A stretch of DNA of 64,000 nucleotides, taken from contig JAZUBQ010000023.1 of the NCBI GenBank assembly GCA_045638525.1, positions 62,001 through 126,000 on the forward strand, in the 5' to 3' direction. Both the position numbers and the translations under genes were made by a program. The DNA is from SIG452 sp045638525 (lineage in GTDB: Bacteria; Bacillota; Clostridia; UMGS1840). This document shows, in pieces, positions 18,725 through 26,933 of this stretch. Positions within the stretch are counted from its first letter, which is position 1, and the number at the start of each line of letters is the position of its first letter. The notes under the pieces are model-generated. The model saw nothing but the letters and a program-made list of their open reading frames with translations. It was not told where the DNA came from and did no database searches.

Positions 18725-19816
18725 ATGTGGATGGTGATGTGTGTGAGTCATATCTCAGAAATTGATAGTAATTTTCAGGTAATCAGTGATATTAAAAAAG
18801 AGGATATCTTATTTTATGATATCGATCAAACACCTTTTCAAATATACGGAATTTTCAAAGAAAACGAAAAATACAGACGTATGCCGGAAACCATAGCGCG
18901 TAATATCAGTGATGGTGTGTGTGCATTGCATACCAACACTGCCGGTGGCAGAGTACGTTTTATCACGGACAGCAGTTACATTGCTATCCAAACTAAAATG
19001 ACGAATTTGGGAGCTATGCCGCACTTTGCATATACCGGTTCTATGGGCTTTGATCTGTATGTTAATAACCAATTTGAAAAAACTTTTGTGCCTCCCTTAG
19101 AGATGGATAACGGGTATGAGAGTATTATTGAATTTGATACCAATGAATGCAGGGACATCACGATTTATTTTCCTTTATATAGTGATGTAGAAAAAGTATA
19201 TATAGGAATTCAGAGGCAGGCATTATTAGAAAAGGCTTCGGACTATATACTTACAAAACCGATTGTGTATTACGGTTCGTCTATTACTCAAGGGGGATGC
19301 GCTTCCAGACCGGGAATGTGCTATCCAAGCATTCTTTCAAGAATATATCATTGTGATTTTGTGAATTTAGGTTTTTCCGGTAATGCAAAGGCAGAAGATG
19401 CAATGATTCAATACATTGAAAATCTCGATATGTCTCTTTTTGTATATGATTATGATCATAATGCTCCAACATTAGAGCATCTTAGCAATACCCATGAAAA
19501 AATGTTTCAGGCAATTCGAAAGAAACACAAGAATATTCCAATTATTATGATGTCACGCCCGAAACATAAGCTGACAACGGAAGAATCCACCCGTCTTGCT
19601 ATTATCAGGACAACATATCAGAATGCGATATTATCAGGAGACAAGAATGTTTATTTGGTTGATGGAGCAATGCTGACAGCATTATGCGGTCAGGAAGGAA
19701 CCGTTGATGGTTGTCATCCAACAGATTTTGGTTTTGTTTCTATGGCAAAAGTTTTGGAAAAAGTGATAGAAGATAATTTGCTGCTAAAAAAGAATGAACG
19801 GAGGAATGATATATGA
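18725..19816 (+). CDS. GxDLY-type SGNH hydrolase
   Basis: 363 residues in two domains. The N-terminal beta-rich domain carries the GFDLY signature (the GxDLY domain that precedes one class of SGNH esterases). The catalytic domain has YYGSSITQGG with Ser186 as nucleophile, NLGFSGNAK, YDYDHNAP and GTVDGCHPTDFG with the Asp and His of the triad. Such enzymes deacetylate sugars. No signal peptide is present, so it is probably intracellular. The start is uncertain: ATG at 18725 is listed, but a GTG about 18 bases later is also plausible because the upstream region lacks a clear ribosome-binding site. It overlaps the next gene by 4 bases (ATGA). Confidence 0.85.
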   Translation: MWMVMCVSHISEIDSNFQVISDIKKEDILFYDIDQTPFQIYGIFKENEKYRRMPETIARNISDGVCALHTNTAGGRVRFITDSSYIAIQTKMTNLGAMPHFAYTGSMGFDLYVNNQFEKTFVPPLEMDNGYESIIEFDTNECRDITIYFPLYSDVEKVYIGIQRQALLEKASDYILTKPIVYYGSSITQGGCASRPGMCYPSILSRIYHCDFVNLGFSGNAKAEDAMIQYIENLDMSLFVYDYDHNAPTLEHLSNTHEKMFQAIRKKHKNIPIIMMSRPKHKLTTEESTRLAIIRTTYQNAILSGDKNVYLVDGAMLTALCGQEGTVDGCHPTDFGFVSMAKVLEKVIEDNLLLKKNERRNDI

Positions 19817-20886
19817 TGACAAGACACGAAATTGCTTTGCAGAAATTAAAAGTAGGGATTGTAATCCCTGCTACCCCTCTTGCTTTAGATGATAACAGAT
19901 GTTTTGACGAAAAAGGGCAGAGACTTTTGATGAATTACTATTTAAACTGTGGCGTTGGCGGAATTGCAACGGCAGTACATACCACACAGTTTGAAATCAG
20001 AAAACCGGAAGTCAATTTATTTGAACCCATTTTAAAAATTGTATCTGATGAAATTGATAAATTCGAAAAAGCAAACAACACCGTTATTGTGAAGGTAGCG
20101 GGTGTTTGCGGACCAATTGAACAAGCAGTGAAAGAAGCAGAACTTGCTAAACAATATGGATTTGATGCAGTTTTGTTAAGTCCCGGCGGTCTGAACGATA
20201 TGAGTGAAGACTATATGGTGGAGAGAACCAAAGCTGTGGCAGAAATTATGCCCGTGATCGGTTTCTATCTGCAGACTGCTTGCGGTGGCAGACAGTTTAC
20301 TTACAATTATTGGGAAAGAGTTTGTGCGGTTGACAATGTGGTTGCAATTAAATGTGCATCCTTTAACCGTTACACAACTCTGGATGTTGTTCGTGCAGCA
20401 GCTTTGTCCAAACGATGTGACGACATTACTTTATACACCGGTAACGATGATAATATCGTGATTGATTTAATCACCAAATACCATTTCCAAAAAGATGGGA
20501 AAACCGTTGAAAAAGGCTTTGAGGGCGGTTTGCTTGGCCATTGGTCTGTGTGGACTAAAAAAGCCGTTGAAATGTTTGATAAACTGAAGGTTGAAAAGAA
20601 TAAAGACTCAATTTCTCAGGAAATTTTGACTTTAGCTGCTGAAGTGACCGATACCAACAGTGCATTTTTTGATACCGCACATAATTTCAGCGGTTGTATT
20701 GCCGGACTTCACGAAATTCTTCGCCGTCAGGGACTCATGAAAAATATTTATTGCTTAAATCCTGACGAAACCTTATCCGAAGGTCAGTTGGAAGAATTAA
20801 ACAGAATCCAGGAAATGTATCCGCATTTAAATGATGATGCTTTCATCGAGGAAAATATTGCCAAGTGGCAAGCCGATATTCAGTAA
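19813..20886 (+). CDS. Dihydrodipicolinate synthase / KDG-aldolase family protein
   Basis: 357 residues, a class I aldolase-type TIM barrel of the DapA/NanA superfamily. The Schiff-base lysine is Lys180 in VAIKCASFNRY and the glycine-rich barrel start is GIVIPATPLAL. The family normally runs to about 300 residues; here there are extra helices near the C terminus. The usual GTTGE motif of DapA is replaced by AVHTTQFE, so lysine biosynthesis is unlikely. A 2-keto-3-deoxy sugar acid aldolase role would fit the locus. Its start overlaps the preceding stop by 4 bp (ATGA) with GGAGG upstream, so translation is coupled to the esterase gene. rhaA follows after 16 bp. Confidence 0.8.
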   Translation: MMTRHEIALQKLKVGIVIPATPLALDDNRCFDEKGQRLLMNYYLNCGVGGIATAVHTTQFEIRKPEVNLFEPILKIVSDEIDKFEKANNTVIVKVAGVCGPIEQAVKEAELAKQYGFDAVLLSPGGLNDMSEDYMVERTKAVAEIMPVIGFYLQTACGGRQFTYNYWERVCAVDNVVAIKCASFNRYTTLDVVRAAALSKRCDDITLYTGNDDNIVIDLITKYHFQKDGKTVEKGFEGGLLGHWSVWTKKAVEMFDKLKVEKNKDSISQEILTLAAEVTDTNSAFFDTAHNFSGCIAGLHEILRRQGLMKNIYCLNPDETLSEGQLEELNRIQEMYPHLNDDAFIEENIAKWQADIQ

Positions 20887-20902
20887 ATATAAGAGGTGTA
20901 CT

Positions 20903-22150
20903 ATGAATAGATATGAATCCGCAAAAGGAATCTATGCAAAATTAGGCGTAGATACTGATTTAGCAATCCAAAAATTAAAAGAAATTCCCGTGGCACTTCA
21001 TTGCTGGCAGGGGGATGATGTAAATGGTTTTGATTCCGAAGGCCCTTTAACCGGCGGAATTCAGACCACAGGAAACTATCCCGGCAGAGCAAGAACTCCC
21101 GAGGAGTTGATGGCAGATATGGATAAGGTAATGTCCTTATGTCCCGGGAAGAAAAAATTAAATGTCCACGCTTGTTATGCCATTTTTGAAAACGGCGAAT
21201 TTGCAGACAGAGACAAATTAGAACCCAAGCATTTTCAAAAATGGGTAGAATTTGCAAAAGAAAGAAATATGGGGATTGATTTTAATCCTACTTTCTTCTC
21301 TCATCCCAAAGTAAAAGATGGCTTGACTTTGTCCAGTCCTGATGAAGAAACCAGAAAATTCTGGGTTGAGCACGGCAAAGCTTGTGTTCGTATATCCCAG
21401 TATTTTGCAGAAGAAACCGGCATTCCTTGTGTCATGAACATCTGGACAGGAGACGGCTTTAAAGACATTCCTGCAGACAGAATGGGTCCTAGAATCCGTT
21501 ACAAAGAATCTATCGATGCAATTTTATCCGAACCCTTTGACAAAAATTTAGTGAAACCTTGTGTGGAATCCAAGGTATTCGGTATCGGCGTGGAAGCATA
21601 TACCGTAGGTAGCGCAGAATTCTCCTTAACCTATGCGGCAAGCCGTGAAGGTTGTCTGCCCTTAATGGATAACGGACATTATCATCCCACCGAAGTGGTA
21701 TCTGATAAAATTCCTGCCTTACTGGCATTTTTCTCTGAAATTGCATTACATATCACCAGACCCATCCGTTGGGATTCTGACCATGTAGTGTTATTCGATG
21801 ACGAAACCAGAGAAATGGCAAAAGAAATCGTAAGATGCGATGGTTTAGACAGAGTGTATATGGCGCTTGACTATTTTGATGCGTCCATCAACCGTGTTTC
21901 TGCCTGGACATTAGGGTTCAGAAATTGGCAGAAAGCTCTTTTGAATGCGCTGTGTACGCCTAATGAACTGCTCAAAAAATTGCAGAACGAAAATCGGTTA
22001 ACTGAGCTTCAGGTAATGCAGGATGAGTTAAAAACTATGCCCTTTGGCGATATTTGGGAAGAATATTGCCGTCAGTGTGGTGTAAAAGCAGACAGAGAAT
22101 GGTTTAGTGAAATTAAAGAGTATGAGGCAAATGTATTAAGTAAACGGTAA
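20903..22150 (+). CDS. rhaA: L-rhamnose isomerase
   Basis: 415 residues against 419 for the E. coli enzyme, which converts L-rhamnose to L-rhamnulose. Recognised from the N-terminal CWQGDDVNGF segment, NVHACYA, GIDFNPTFFSHP, MNIWTGDG, SKVFGIGVEAYTVGS (metal-binding Glu), DNGHYHPTE and RPIRWDSDHVV, the full set of conserved metal and substrate ligands. The ATG at 20903 follows AAGAGGTG, and an upstream in-frame ATG would overlap the aldolase gene. No rhamnulokinase (rhaB) or rhamnulose-1-phosphate aldolase (rhaD) is in the window, so they are elsewhere or another route takes over. It is the last gene of the run and a terminator follows. Confidence 0.95.
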   Translation: MNRYESAKGIYAKLGVDTDLAIQKLKEIPVALHCWQGDDVNGFDSEGPLTGGIQTTGNYPGRARTPEELMADMDKVMSLCPGKKKLNVHACYAIFENGEFADRDKLEPKHFQKWVEFAKERNMGIDFNPTFFSHPKVKDGLTLSSPDEETRKFWVEHGKACVRISQYFAEETGIPCVMNIWTGDGFKDIPADRMGPRIRYKESIDAILSEPFDKNLVKPCVESKVFGIGVEAYTVGSAEFSLTYAASREGCLPLMDNGHYHPTEVVSDKIPALLAFFSEIALHITRPIRWDSDHVVLFDDETREMAKEIVRCDGLDRVYMALDYFDASINRVSAWTLGFRNWQKALLNALCTPNELLKKLQNENRLTELQVMQDELKTMPFGDIWEEYCRQCGVKADREWFSEIKEYEANVLSKR

Positions 22151-22379
22151 GTTTATCGCGGTTTGGCATTTCAATTACTGAGTAATTCAGCCGGTAGTGT
22201 TACACTTACTGCATCCTTTTTGTAATTTGATATTTATAAATTTAGGTCTTTCTTGTTTGTTATATGTTTTATTTTTGCATTTTTTTAATTCTCATGTCTC
22301 TTTGATGTATGTGTAGCATTTCCGATATATTAGATGCGTGATACAGGTTGATACGTTTTTTCCCTGAAAAAGAATACAA

Positions 22380-22421
22380 CAAAAAAGAGTGGTTATCACA
22401 AGGAATAAACACTCTTTTTTG
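22380..22421 (+). terminator. Rho-independent terminator of the rhamnose locus
   Basis: Arms 22380-22391 and 22410-22421 pair perfectly over 12 bp with an 18-base loop. The left arm carries an A run and the right arm a T run, so it can stop transcription in both directions. The 230 bases between rhaA and this hairpin hold no supported gene. Confidence 0.85.
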
Positions 22422-22519
22422 TTTGCTCTGATTAAAAATTGGCTTTTCTTATCTTAAGAACAGATATTATAATTCTGAAATAAAATTATAATTATCGTTT
22501 TTTCGAAAGGAGAACCAAA

Positions 22520-22807
22520 ATGGTCAAAAGCAAGTATATCACAAAGGGAGTGGCATCAGAAGTGGATCCACTCCTTCAGCTGTTTATGTGGCAATGTGTA
22601 GAGGAAATACCAAAACCACGGGATTATCTTCAGGTCTTCCGCTGTTCTATGGAAGGTGAAAAACAAAAGATTACACATATCCAGGAAGAACCTGAATTTC
22701 AAAAGGAGTATCTGTTAAAGTTAACAGGTACTCCTTTTTTTGTGGGAAAAATTTTTGTCATTGATGACGGCACCCACATTACTATGATGTTGGCAAACGA
22801 ATACTAA
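22520..22807 (+). CDS. DUF960-like small protein
   Basis: 95 residues resembling the DUF960 family, with the order KYITKGVASEVDPLLQLFMW, YLQVFRC, then QKITHIQEEPEF and a terminal beta-rich segment. No function is established for the family; members are common on Firmicutes mobile elements. The gene begins a four-to-six-gene operon with an amidoligase and an amidotransferase, 17 bp upstream of the first of these. The ribosome-binding site is AAAGGAG. The upstream region holds two TATAAT-like hexamers but no well-spaced -35 box was found, so the promoter is not assigned. Confidence 0.75.
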   Translation: MVKSKYITKGVASEVDPLLQLFMWQCVEEIPKPRDYLQVFRCSMEGEKQKITHIQEEPEFQKEYLLKLTGTPFFVGKIFVIDDGTHITMMLANEY

Positions 22808-22824
22808 AAAAGGAGAAACAAAAA

Positions 22825-23949
22825 ATGAAAGAAACGAAAACCACTTGCTCTCATTGCGGAGCTGCAATTTTATCCGAAGAAGAATCCCGTAGCTTTGACG
22901 GTCAGATGTTATGTGGAGACTGTTTTCGTGAGCAGACCGTTGTTTGCGATTGTTGCGGAAAAAGAGTTTGGAGAGACAATGCTGAGGGGGATGCGCATGT
23001 CACGTTGTGCTCTCCTTGTTATAACTACGAATACGTCAACTGCGAAGATTGTGGCAGATTAGTTCACAAAGATGATGCCTACTATGAGAATGATGATAGC
23101 GATTATCCCTATTGTCAGGATTGCTGGAATCGAATGAATAACCGATCTATCAAAAACTACAGTTATAAGCCCGAACCGATTTTCTACGGTTCGGGCAATC
23201 TTTTTTATGGGGTAGAACTGGAAATTGATAAAGGGGGAACCTATGGCGATAGTGCGGAGGAACTTATGAGAATAGCGAATTCTGCTGAAAATAGGATTTA
23301 TTGTAAGTACGATGGTTCCATTCCGGAAGGTTTTGAGATTGTCTCACATCCGATGTCCTTGGAATATCACTCTAATGAAATGAATTGGGCTGAAATGATG
23401 GAAAAGGCAGTTTCTATGGAGTATCGTTCTCATCAGACAAGTACCTGCGGATTGCACGTTCATGTCAATCGTTCTGCCTTTGGAGATGAATATGAAGAAC
23501 AGGAACAGGGGCTCGCCAGAATTGTCTTTTTCGTCGAAAAGCACTGGAATGAACTAGTCAGATTCAGTAGAAGAACTATGGAGAATCTGAATCGTTGGGC
23601 AGCAAAATACGCTACGATTTCAGATAGCCCCAAAGAAACTTACGATAAGGCTAAAGGAAAACGGATGGGAAGATATACGGCAGTTAATCTCCAGAATTAT
23701 GATACCATAGAGTTTCGTATGTTCCGAGGCACATTACGATATAACACATTCCTGGCATCCTTGCAGTTAGTTGATGAAATTTGTCAGTGTGCCATCAATA
23801 TGACAGATAGAGAGATGGAAGAAATGTCATGGTTGGACTTTGTTCAGAAAATTCCTTCGGAGAAAAAAGAACTGATTAACTACCTGAAAGAGAAACGGTT
23901 ATATGTAAACGAACCTATAACAGAAAATACAGAAAGCGAGGCGATCTAA
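22825..23949 (+). CDS. Amidoligase-family protein with N-terminal Cys-rich zinc ribbons
   Basis: 374 residues. Residues about 6-95 hold six CxxC pairs (CSHC, CGDC, CDCC, CSPC, CEDC, CQDC), consistent with three zinc-ribbon or LIM-like knuckles. The rest matches the COOH-NH2 ligase (Amidoligase_2) fold related to glutamine synthetase: FYGVELEID (ExE), KYDGSIPEGFEIVSHP, CGLHVHVNRSAF and TIEFRMFRGTL. These are predicted to make ATP-dependent amide or peptide bonds; the substrate is unknown. The following gene, 1 bp away, is a class II glutamine amidotransferase, a pairing described for this family in comparative genomics. The Cys-rich region may bind a protein or nucleic-acid partner. Confidence 0.88.
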   Translation: MKETKTTCSHCGAAILSEEESRSFDGQMLCGDCFREQTVVCDCCGKRVWRDNAEGDAHVTLCSPCYNYEYVNCEDCGRLVHKDDAYYENDDSDYPYCQDCWNRMNNRSIKNYSYKPEPIFYGSGNLFYGVELEIDKGGTYGDSAEELMRIANSAENRIYCKYDGSIPEGFEIVSHPMSLEYHSNEMNWAEMMEKAVSMEYRSHQTSTCGLHVHVNRSAFGDEYEEQEQGLARIVFFVEKHWNELVRFSRRTMENLNRWAAKYATISDSPKETYDKAKGKRMGRYTAVNLQNYDTIEFRMFRGTLRYNTFLASLQLVDEICQCAINMTDREMEEMSWLDFVQKIPSEKKELINYLKEKRLYVNEPITENTESEAI

Positions 23950-23950
23950 A

Positions 23951-24898
23951 ATGTGCGGACTCGGAGGATTCTTGCGTTACGGAGAAAAATTAAATAATTT
24001 ATCTGCTCTGACCAATGCTTTGGCGGAGCAATCAGCAGTTAGAGGGACAGATGCAACGGGAATTGCTTATTGTAATTCTTCGGGAATTGTGATTGCGAAA
24101 GAAGGAAAATCAGCATATAAATTGCAGTTCAAACATTCAGATGAAATTCGCTCTGTTATTATCCATACTCGGCATAGCACGCAAGGGAGTGAGAATTTAA
24201 ACAGAAATAATCACCCCTTCGCAGGAAGATGTCGGAACTCCAAGTTTGCATTTGCACATAACGGAGTTCTGTACAATGACCAGACTTTAAGAAAAGAATA
24301 CAGACTCCCTAAAACAAAAATCGAGACAGATAGCTATGTGAGCGTTCAGTTAATTGAAAGTCAAAAACATTTCGGACTTTCCAGTATCCGCTATATGGCA
24401 GAAAAAACAAAAGGTTCATTTTCCTATTCCATTCTGGATGATAGGAATAACATTTGGTTGGTAAAAGGGGATAGTCCGTTATCCATTCTTCATTTTCCAC
24501 AGCTGAAAATGTATGTGTACGCCTCCACGGACGAGATTTTATATAAATCATTGATTGAATACACCCCTTTGTTTTTTGCCCTGCAACGTGGAGAATTTGA
24601 AACTGTTGAAATTAAAGAAGGTGAAATTTTAAAAATTTGTTCCGATGGTCGTTTGGATCGGAATACCTTTGAATTTCATTCTCATTCCGGTAGGGAATGG
24701 TGGGAGTGTGGTTGCTATTCTTCCTGGGGCTGGGAAGATATGGGCTATGGTACCAAGGACGAATATATCCGTGACCTGAAGGCTGTCGCTCGATTTCAGG
24801 GATATACCCCCGAAGATGTGGATCGGCTCATTGCTTCCGGCTGGGAGCTGGATGAGATAGAAGAATACCTCTATTACGGCATGGGGAGCGAAATATAA
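23951..24898 (+). CDS. Class II glutamine amidotransferase
   Basis: 315 residues beginning MCGLGGF, so Cys2 becomes the N-terminal nucleophile after Met removal, as in GlmS/PurF-type Ntn amidotransferases that release ammonia from glutamine. RGTDATGIAY, HTRHSTQGS (the Arg that binds the glutamine carboxylate) and FAHNGVLYN follow in the family order. The domain covers about residues 1-220. The last 100 residues are specific to this protein and Trp/Tyr-rich, with no synthase domain. The partner is presumably the amidoligase encoded 1 bp upstream, to which it could deliver ammonia or from whose product it could remove a glutamyl group. The ribosome-binding site lies inside the upstream gene. 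Confidence 0.9.
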   Translation: MCGLGGFLRYGEKLNNLSALTNALAEQSAVRGTDATGIAYCNSSGIVIAKEGKSAYKLQFKHSDEIRSVIIHTRHSTQGSENLNRNNHPFAGRCRNSKFAFAHNGVLYNDQTLRKEYRLPKTKIETDSYVSVQLIESQKHFGLSSIRYMAEKTKGSFSYSILDDRNNIWLVKGDSPLSILHFPQLKMYVYASTDEILYKSLIEYTPLFFALQRGEFETVEIKEGEILKICSDGRLDRNTFEFHSHSGREWWECGCYSSWGWEDMGYGTKDEYIRDLKAVARFQGYTPEDVDRLIASGWELDEIEEYLYYGMGSEI

Positions 24899-24903
24899 CC
24901 AAT

Positions 24904-24990
24904 ATGAAAAAGTACATCAAGTATCTGGTAGTAGCTGTTATCCAGGTTTTAGTAGATATCTGGAACGACAGAACCAACGATAGCAGTTAG
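24904..24990 (+). CDS. Possible 28-residue hydrophobic peptide
   Basis: A short frame ATG to TAG five bases after the amidotransferase stop. The product has two Lys near the start, a hydrophobic core of about 12 residues and an Asp/Asn-rich tail. No good ribosome-binding site of its own is visible, so translation would depend on coupling to the upstream gene. Its stop lies 9 bp before the next start, giving a continuous same-strand arrangement. The size and lack of family support leave it doubtful. Confidence 0.35.
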   Translation: MKKYIKYLVVAVIQVLVDIWNDRTNDSS

Positions 24991-24999
24991 GAGAGTAAG

Positions 25000-25245
25000 A
25001 TGAGTAAGAGGGTTCTGTTTTATTTAATCTTGGACTTGTTTGGTGCAGGACTTGTGTACCTGCTAAGGATGGGACTTTGTAGCTTGATTTTTTGTGTTTC
25101 GGATTCCTGGTTACGGATTCTCTTGTTTCTTACGGTTGATGTTGTCATGGTTGCCATTTTGGGAGTCATTTTGTTTTTCTTTCTCCTGTATTGGTGGTCG
25201 GATAAGCAGTGGGAAAAAATCAAGCGCAGATTCCGAAGGAGATAG
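25000..25245 (+). CDS. Small membrane protein of the amidoligase operon
   Basis: 81 residues with two predicted membrane helices (about 5-30 and 37-65), then a short strongly basic tail (KRRFRRR). No family is recognised. The ribosome-binding site AGGAGAG precedes the ATG by a few bases. It lies 9 bp downstream of the small 28-residue frame and in the same orientation as the amidoligase and amidotransferase, so it may be the membrane partner or the target for this system; that is inferred from position only. Confidence 0.65.
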   Translation: MSKRVLFYLILDLFGAGLVYLLRMGLCSLIFCVSDSWLRILLFLTVDVVMVAILGVILFFFLLYWWSDKQWEKIKRRFRRR

Positions 25246-25323
25246 CGGTTCCTCTTTTGCTCCAAAAAATTATAACATTATTATATAAAAATAACGTTGT
25301 ATAATTTTAAAGGAGGAACCGTA

Positions 25324-25614
25324 ATGGAAGAAAAATATTGTATCCATATTAGCGAAAAGATTTCAAAAGAAGGACTGGAGATTCTGTCTCTGACATTTAG
25401 CTCCTGTTATGAAGAAGCACTGACAGTTTTAGATGACCTTGTTTCTCGTTTCAAAGATGAGGAAGACAAGCAACTGGCAGGACTTATCGCAGCGCAGATT
25501 CTGGTGTATTCCGGTAAGAAGGCGTTAGCTTCTGTTTTGCTGGAAGCACTACACGGCCGTTTAAAATCAGAAAAGGCTAAGAGTATATGCCAAAGAACAA
25601 TAAATTCCTTATAA
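25324..25614 (+). CDS. Small uncharacterised helical protein
   Basis: 96 residues, acidic and almost wholly helical by composition, with heptad-like Leu spacing over residues about 15-80. No family is recognised. The ATG at 25324 is chosen because a near-perfect AAAGGAGG lies upstream. A TATAAT hexamer around 25300 suggests that this gene also has its own promoter. It ends just before a 31-base perfect palindrome and is the last gene of the accessory operon. Confidence 0.65.
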   Translation: MEEKYCIHISEKISKEGLEILSLTFSSCYEEALTVLDDLVSRFKDEEDKQLAGLIAAQILVYSGKKALASVLLEALHGRLKSEKAKSICQRTINSL

Positions 25615-25623
25615 ATAACAAAG

Positions 25624-25654
25624 TACCCCGGTAGGAATCATTCCTACCGGGGTA
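25624..25654. terminator. Perfect GC-rich palindrome after the accessory operon
   Basis: A 15-bp perfect inverted repeat around a single base (TACCCCGGTAGGAAT arm), 9 bases after the last stop codon. It would form a very stable stem. There is no T tract, so it may end the transcript by RNA stability rather than by intrinsic termination, or act as a protein-binding palindrome. Confidence 0.55.
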
Positions 25655-25683
25655 TAGCGTCGTTAAGAAATAGGGTTGTTTCA

Positions 25684-26058
25684 TTATGCGTACATTAGGC
25701 TTCGTTTTGTATTTCTATAAACATTTGTCCTCATCGAACGTGTACTCATATATTTGATATTTTTTTTAAGAAAAAGTTCTTTTTGTGGATGTGTTGCAAT
25801 GTATTGTTCTAGACAATGACAAAAACAATACGTAAATATTAAAAATTTATTATATATAAATATATACCTTATTTTAAATTTTAGATTCTTTTCTTTGTCA
25901 GAAAACAAATAAATAAAAAAGCCATAATATAATGCGATAACAGTTAATGGATGTTTTTTTACAAGTTTAAATTTGGGAGTAGTTTGAATTAATATAACCT
26001 GACCTAGTATGTTGCCGATAAATAAAAACATTATTGTCATAATAATCAAATTAATCAT
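25684..26058 (-). CDS. Uncharacterised membrane protein, AT-rich
   Basis: 124 residues with hydrophobic stretches near 1-22, 38-52 and about 65-85, and a basic C terminus. No known family. The start codon has an ideal AGGAGG site seven bases upstream, inside the end of the preceding gene, and the two genes overlap by 4 bp, so they are translated together. The region is visibly more A/T-rich than the surrounding DNA, as expected for recently acquired genes. It lies within 900 bp of the tRNA-Lys fragment. Confidence 0.6.
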   Translation of the reverse strand: MINLIIMTIMFLFIGNILGQVILIQTTPKFKLVKKHPLTVIALYYGFFIYLFSDKEKNLKFKIRYIFIYNKFLIFTYCFCHCLEQYIATHPQKELFLKKNIKYMSTRSMRTNVYRNTKRSLMYA

Positions 26059-26573
26059 GTAGATACCTCCTGTTCTTCCATATTTGAATACCTAGTATTT
26101 TGTATCGTATTTTCAATTTCCTCAAAGCTCTTTATATTTTTTTTGCAAGGAACAGCTAGATATAGCAGTGCTGGAACAATAACATTGGATAAGCACATAT
26201 AGAATATCAGTTGTTTACTAATAATTAAACCTCCGCAGACAATAGCTGTCTCCTTGATCGTAAAACACAACTCACTTTCTTCTATAAGAAATATTCCGGA
26301 TATAGCAAATATTAATAATAATACATTGACAGTAATCATTACGCCTTTTACAATTTTGTAGAGTTTGCTTTTCATACTATTTTGTGTGAGGTCCACTAAA
26401 AATGGTGCTATAAATAATAGTATATTCACTAAAGAAAACGCTTGCCTGTTTGCCCCCAAAATAATTACTGTAATTACTGCATAAATTATTTGGATTAAAT
26501 ATGCGTTATTGTTTTCTGATAAATAACATTCGCTATATATACAATGTCTTTTTCTGGGGGATTTTTGTTTCAT
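26055..26573 (-). CDS. Uncharacterised membrane protein, AT-rich
   Basis: 172 residues from the ATG at 26573 (an ATG at 26591 is an alternative). Four or five hydrophobic segments lie at about 25-45, 47-65, 78-97 and 108-140, with a polar, charged N terminus and C-terminal tail. AgrB-type motifs were looked for and not found. A consensus promoter (TTGAAA, 17 bp, TATAAT on this strand, 26608-26636) places the transcript start near 26600, so the longer frame starting at 26636 is ruled out. The gene is the first of a two-gene minus-strand operon next to the attachment-site scar. Confidence 0.55.
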   Translation of the reverse strand: MKQKSPRKRHCIYSECYLSENNNAYLIQIIYAVITVIILGANRQAFSLVNILLFIAPFLVDLTQNSMKSKLYKIVKGVMITVNVLLLIFAISGIFLIEESELCFTIKETAIVCGGLIISKQLIFYMCLSNVIVPALLYLAVPCKKNIKSFEEIENTIQNTRYSNMEEQEVST

Positions 26574-26607
26574 TTGTAATACCACTTTCATTAATATTTC
26601 TATAGTG

Positions 26608-26636
26608 ATTATAACAAATATTTTGTAACATTTCAA
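26608..26636 (-). promoter_or_regulatory. Sigma-A promoter for the two membrane-protein genes
   Basis: On the minus strand, TTGAAA (26636-26631) and TATAAT (26613-26608) are separated by exactly 17 bp. Transcription would start near 26600 and run left. Confidence 0.75.
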
Positions 26637-26806
26637 GTGATTGTGTAAAAATATAGCGTATTATGTCGAAATTTTCGAAGTGTTGTATGTTTGACCATTT
26701 AATTATAATATAAAATTTGAATAATGCAATATCGATTTCGCACAAACAAAAAATTATCTTTATTATCCGATTTTTATCTATAAATACCTTTTACATACGT
26801 CTAATT

Positions 26807-26858
26807 TTGACATCTAAGTTGACATCTATATTATAAAAAAAGATAACAAAAGATACCA
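26807..26858. repeat. Short direct repeats left of the tRNA fragment
   Basis: TTGACATCTA occurs at 26807-26816 and again at 26819-26828 (12-base period), followed by two AAAGATA(A/C)C units with a 10-base period. They lie about 110 bases from the tRNA-Lys fragment, where integrase arm-type binding sites are usual. The first TTGACA also has a TATTAT 16 bp downstream, so a promoter is an alternative reading. The rest of 26637-26933 holds no supported gene. Confidence 0.4.
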
Positions 26859-26933
26859 AAACATGGCAATTTAATTGCTTATAAAACCTGAGAAAAGAAT
26901 TAATTTGGGCTTCGTTTTTTAGCCTATGTAAAT

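Noticed and set aside
25684..26573. AgrB/AgrD-type quorum-sensing genes
   Set aside because: Size and membrane layout suggested this, but the His and Cys protease motifs of AgrB and a precursor peptide gene are missing.
26636..26745. Minus-strand frame upstream of the membrane-protein gene
   Set aside because: It lies upstream of the TTGAAA/TATAAT promoter and has no ribosome-binding site or recognisable product.
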